A stretch of 6,679 nt of DNA from a candidate division TA06 bacterium (GTDB lineage Bacteria > Ratteibacteria > UBA8468 > MWAK01), in contig JAKJFK010000095.1 in NCBI GenBank assembly GCA_022704925.1, forward strand, positions 1 to 6,679, in the 5' to 3' direction. Shown here piece after piece: positions 6,452 through 6,679 of the stretch. The notes under the pieces were generated by a model, which was not told where the DNA came from, did not search any database, and saw only the letters and a list, made by a program, of their open reading frames with translations. Each line of letters opens with the position of its first letter. Position 1 is the stretch's first letter. The translations under genes and the position numbers were made by a program.

Positions 6452-6679
6452 ATGCTCTGGACAAATTACCTGCTGCCGACCCAGAAAGAAGTCCGCATCG
6501 AGGGCGAAGATACCGCCAGCCTGCGGCTCACGCTTCAGGCCGGCCTGATCCGTCAGCTGGCCAGCGGAATTTACACCTTCCTGCCTTTTGGCCTGGCCGT
6601 CCTGCGCCGGATCGAAGACGTCGTCCGGGAGGAGATGAACCGCGCCGGGGCCGTGGAACTCCTGATGCCGGCCCTGCAG
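6452..6679 (+). CDS. proS: Prolyl-tRNA synthetase, N-terminal part (cut by window end)
   Basis: The frame gives 76 residues from the ATG at 6452 and is open at the window end. Bacterial ProS is usually about 570 residues. The opening MLWTNYLLPTQKE, then LRLTLQAGLIRQLASGIYTF, LPFGLAVLRRIEDVVREEMN and GAVELLMPALQ, is the characteristic N-terminus of bacterial-type ProS. It includes class II motif 1 with its invariant proline (MP near residue 73). The enzyme charges tRNA-Pro with proline in the cytoplasm. The start is chosen from this family pattern. The upstream bases (AAACGGAAACC) contain no strong Shine-Dalgarno, so translation may depend on read-through from the isomerase gene 25 bases earlier. 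The call is firm even though only the N-terminus is seen. Confidence 0.95.
   Translation, partial: MLWTNYLLPTQKEVRIEGEDTASLRLTLQAGLIRQLASGIYTFLPFGLAVLRRIEDVVREEMNRAGAVELLMPALQ

Noticed and set aside
5392-6453. 353-codon open frame on the - strand
   Set aside because: It is antisense to the isomerase, which has a clear family pattern and ribosome site. The translation shows no recognisable domain, and long antisense frames are common in GC-rich coding DNA.

Overview
The window is a high-GC (roughly 60%) bacterial chromosomal segment in which every gene lies on the + strand. An outer-membrane secretin and a set of inner-membrane secretion-platform proteins show that the host is a diderm (Gram-negative-type) bacterium. 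Codon use looks uniform across the window, and I see no mobile element, RNA gene or CRISPR array. The phylum cannot be fixed from the sequence. The divergent secretion proteins would suit a non-model lineage, for example the PVC group or Omnitrophota, but that is a guess.

Positions 1-5281 hold the 3' part of a type II secretion (T2SS) / type IV pilus-like operon. In order it contains the C-terminus of a probable GspK-like minor pseudopilin (cut by the window edge), a GspL (PilM-PilN-like) protein, a GspM/PilO-like protein, a GspC/XpsN/PilP-like protein and the GspD secretin. The junctions are extremely tight: TGATG, ATGA, ATGA, then an 8-base gap. This implies co-transcription and translational coupling. 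The K-L-M-(C/N)-D order resembles the Xanthomonas xps arrangement and pilMNOPQ more than the enteric gspC-to-O order. Functionally, L and M form the inner-membrane assembly platform, the C-like protein links the platform to the secretin, and GspD is the outer-membrane channel. The ATPase, the platform protein GspF and the major pseudopilin are not in the window and presumably lie upstream.

Positions 5282-5460 are intergenic. A strong imperfect inverted repeat (5301-5340) lies just after gspD and may end the secretion operon. It is followed at once by a good sigma70-like promoter (TTGACC, 18-base spacer, TAAAAT; 5344-5373).

Positions 5461-6679 start a second transcription unit. It holds a complete TIM-barrel sugar isomerase/epimerase of the xylose-isomerase-like (AP_endonuc_2) superfamily with an intact set of metal ligands. 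After 25 bases comes the first 76 codons of prolyl-tRNA synthetase (proS), cut by the window end.

Nothing here is clearly an undescribed system. The points most worth a second look are the degenerate actin-like site of the GspL protein, the long proline-rich segment at the front of the secretin, the PDZ-less GspC-like protein, and the unassigned sugar isomerase placed directly before proS.
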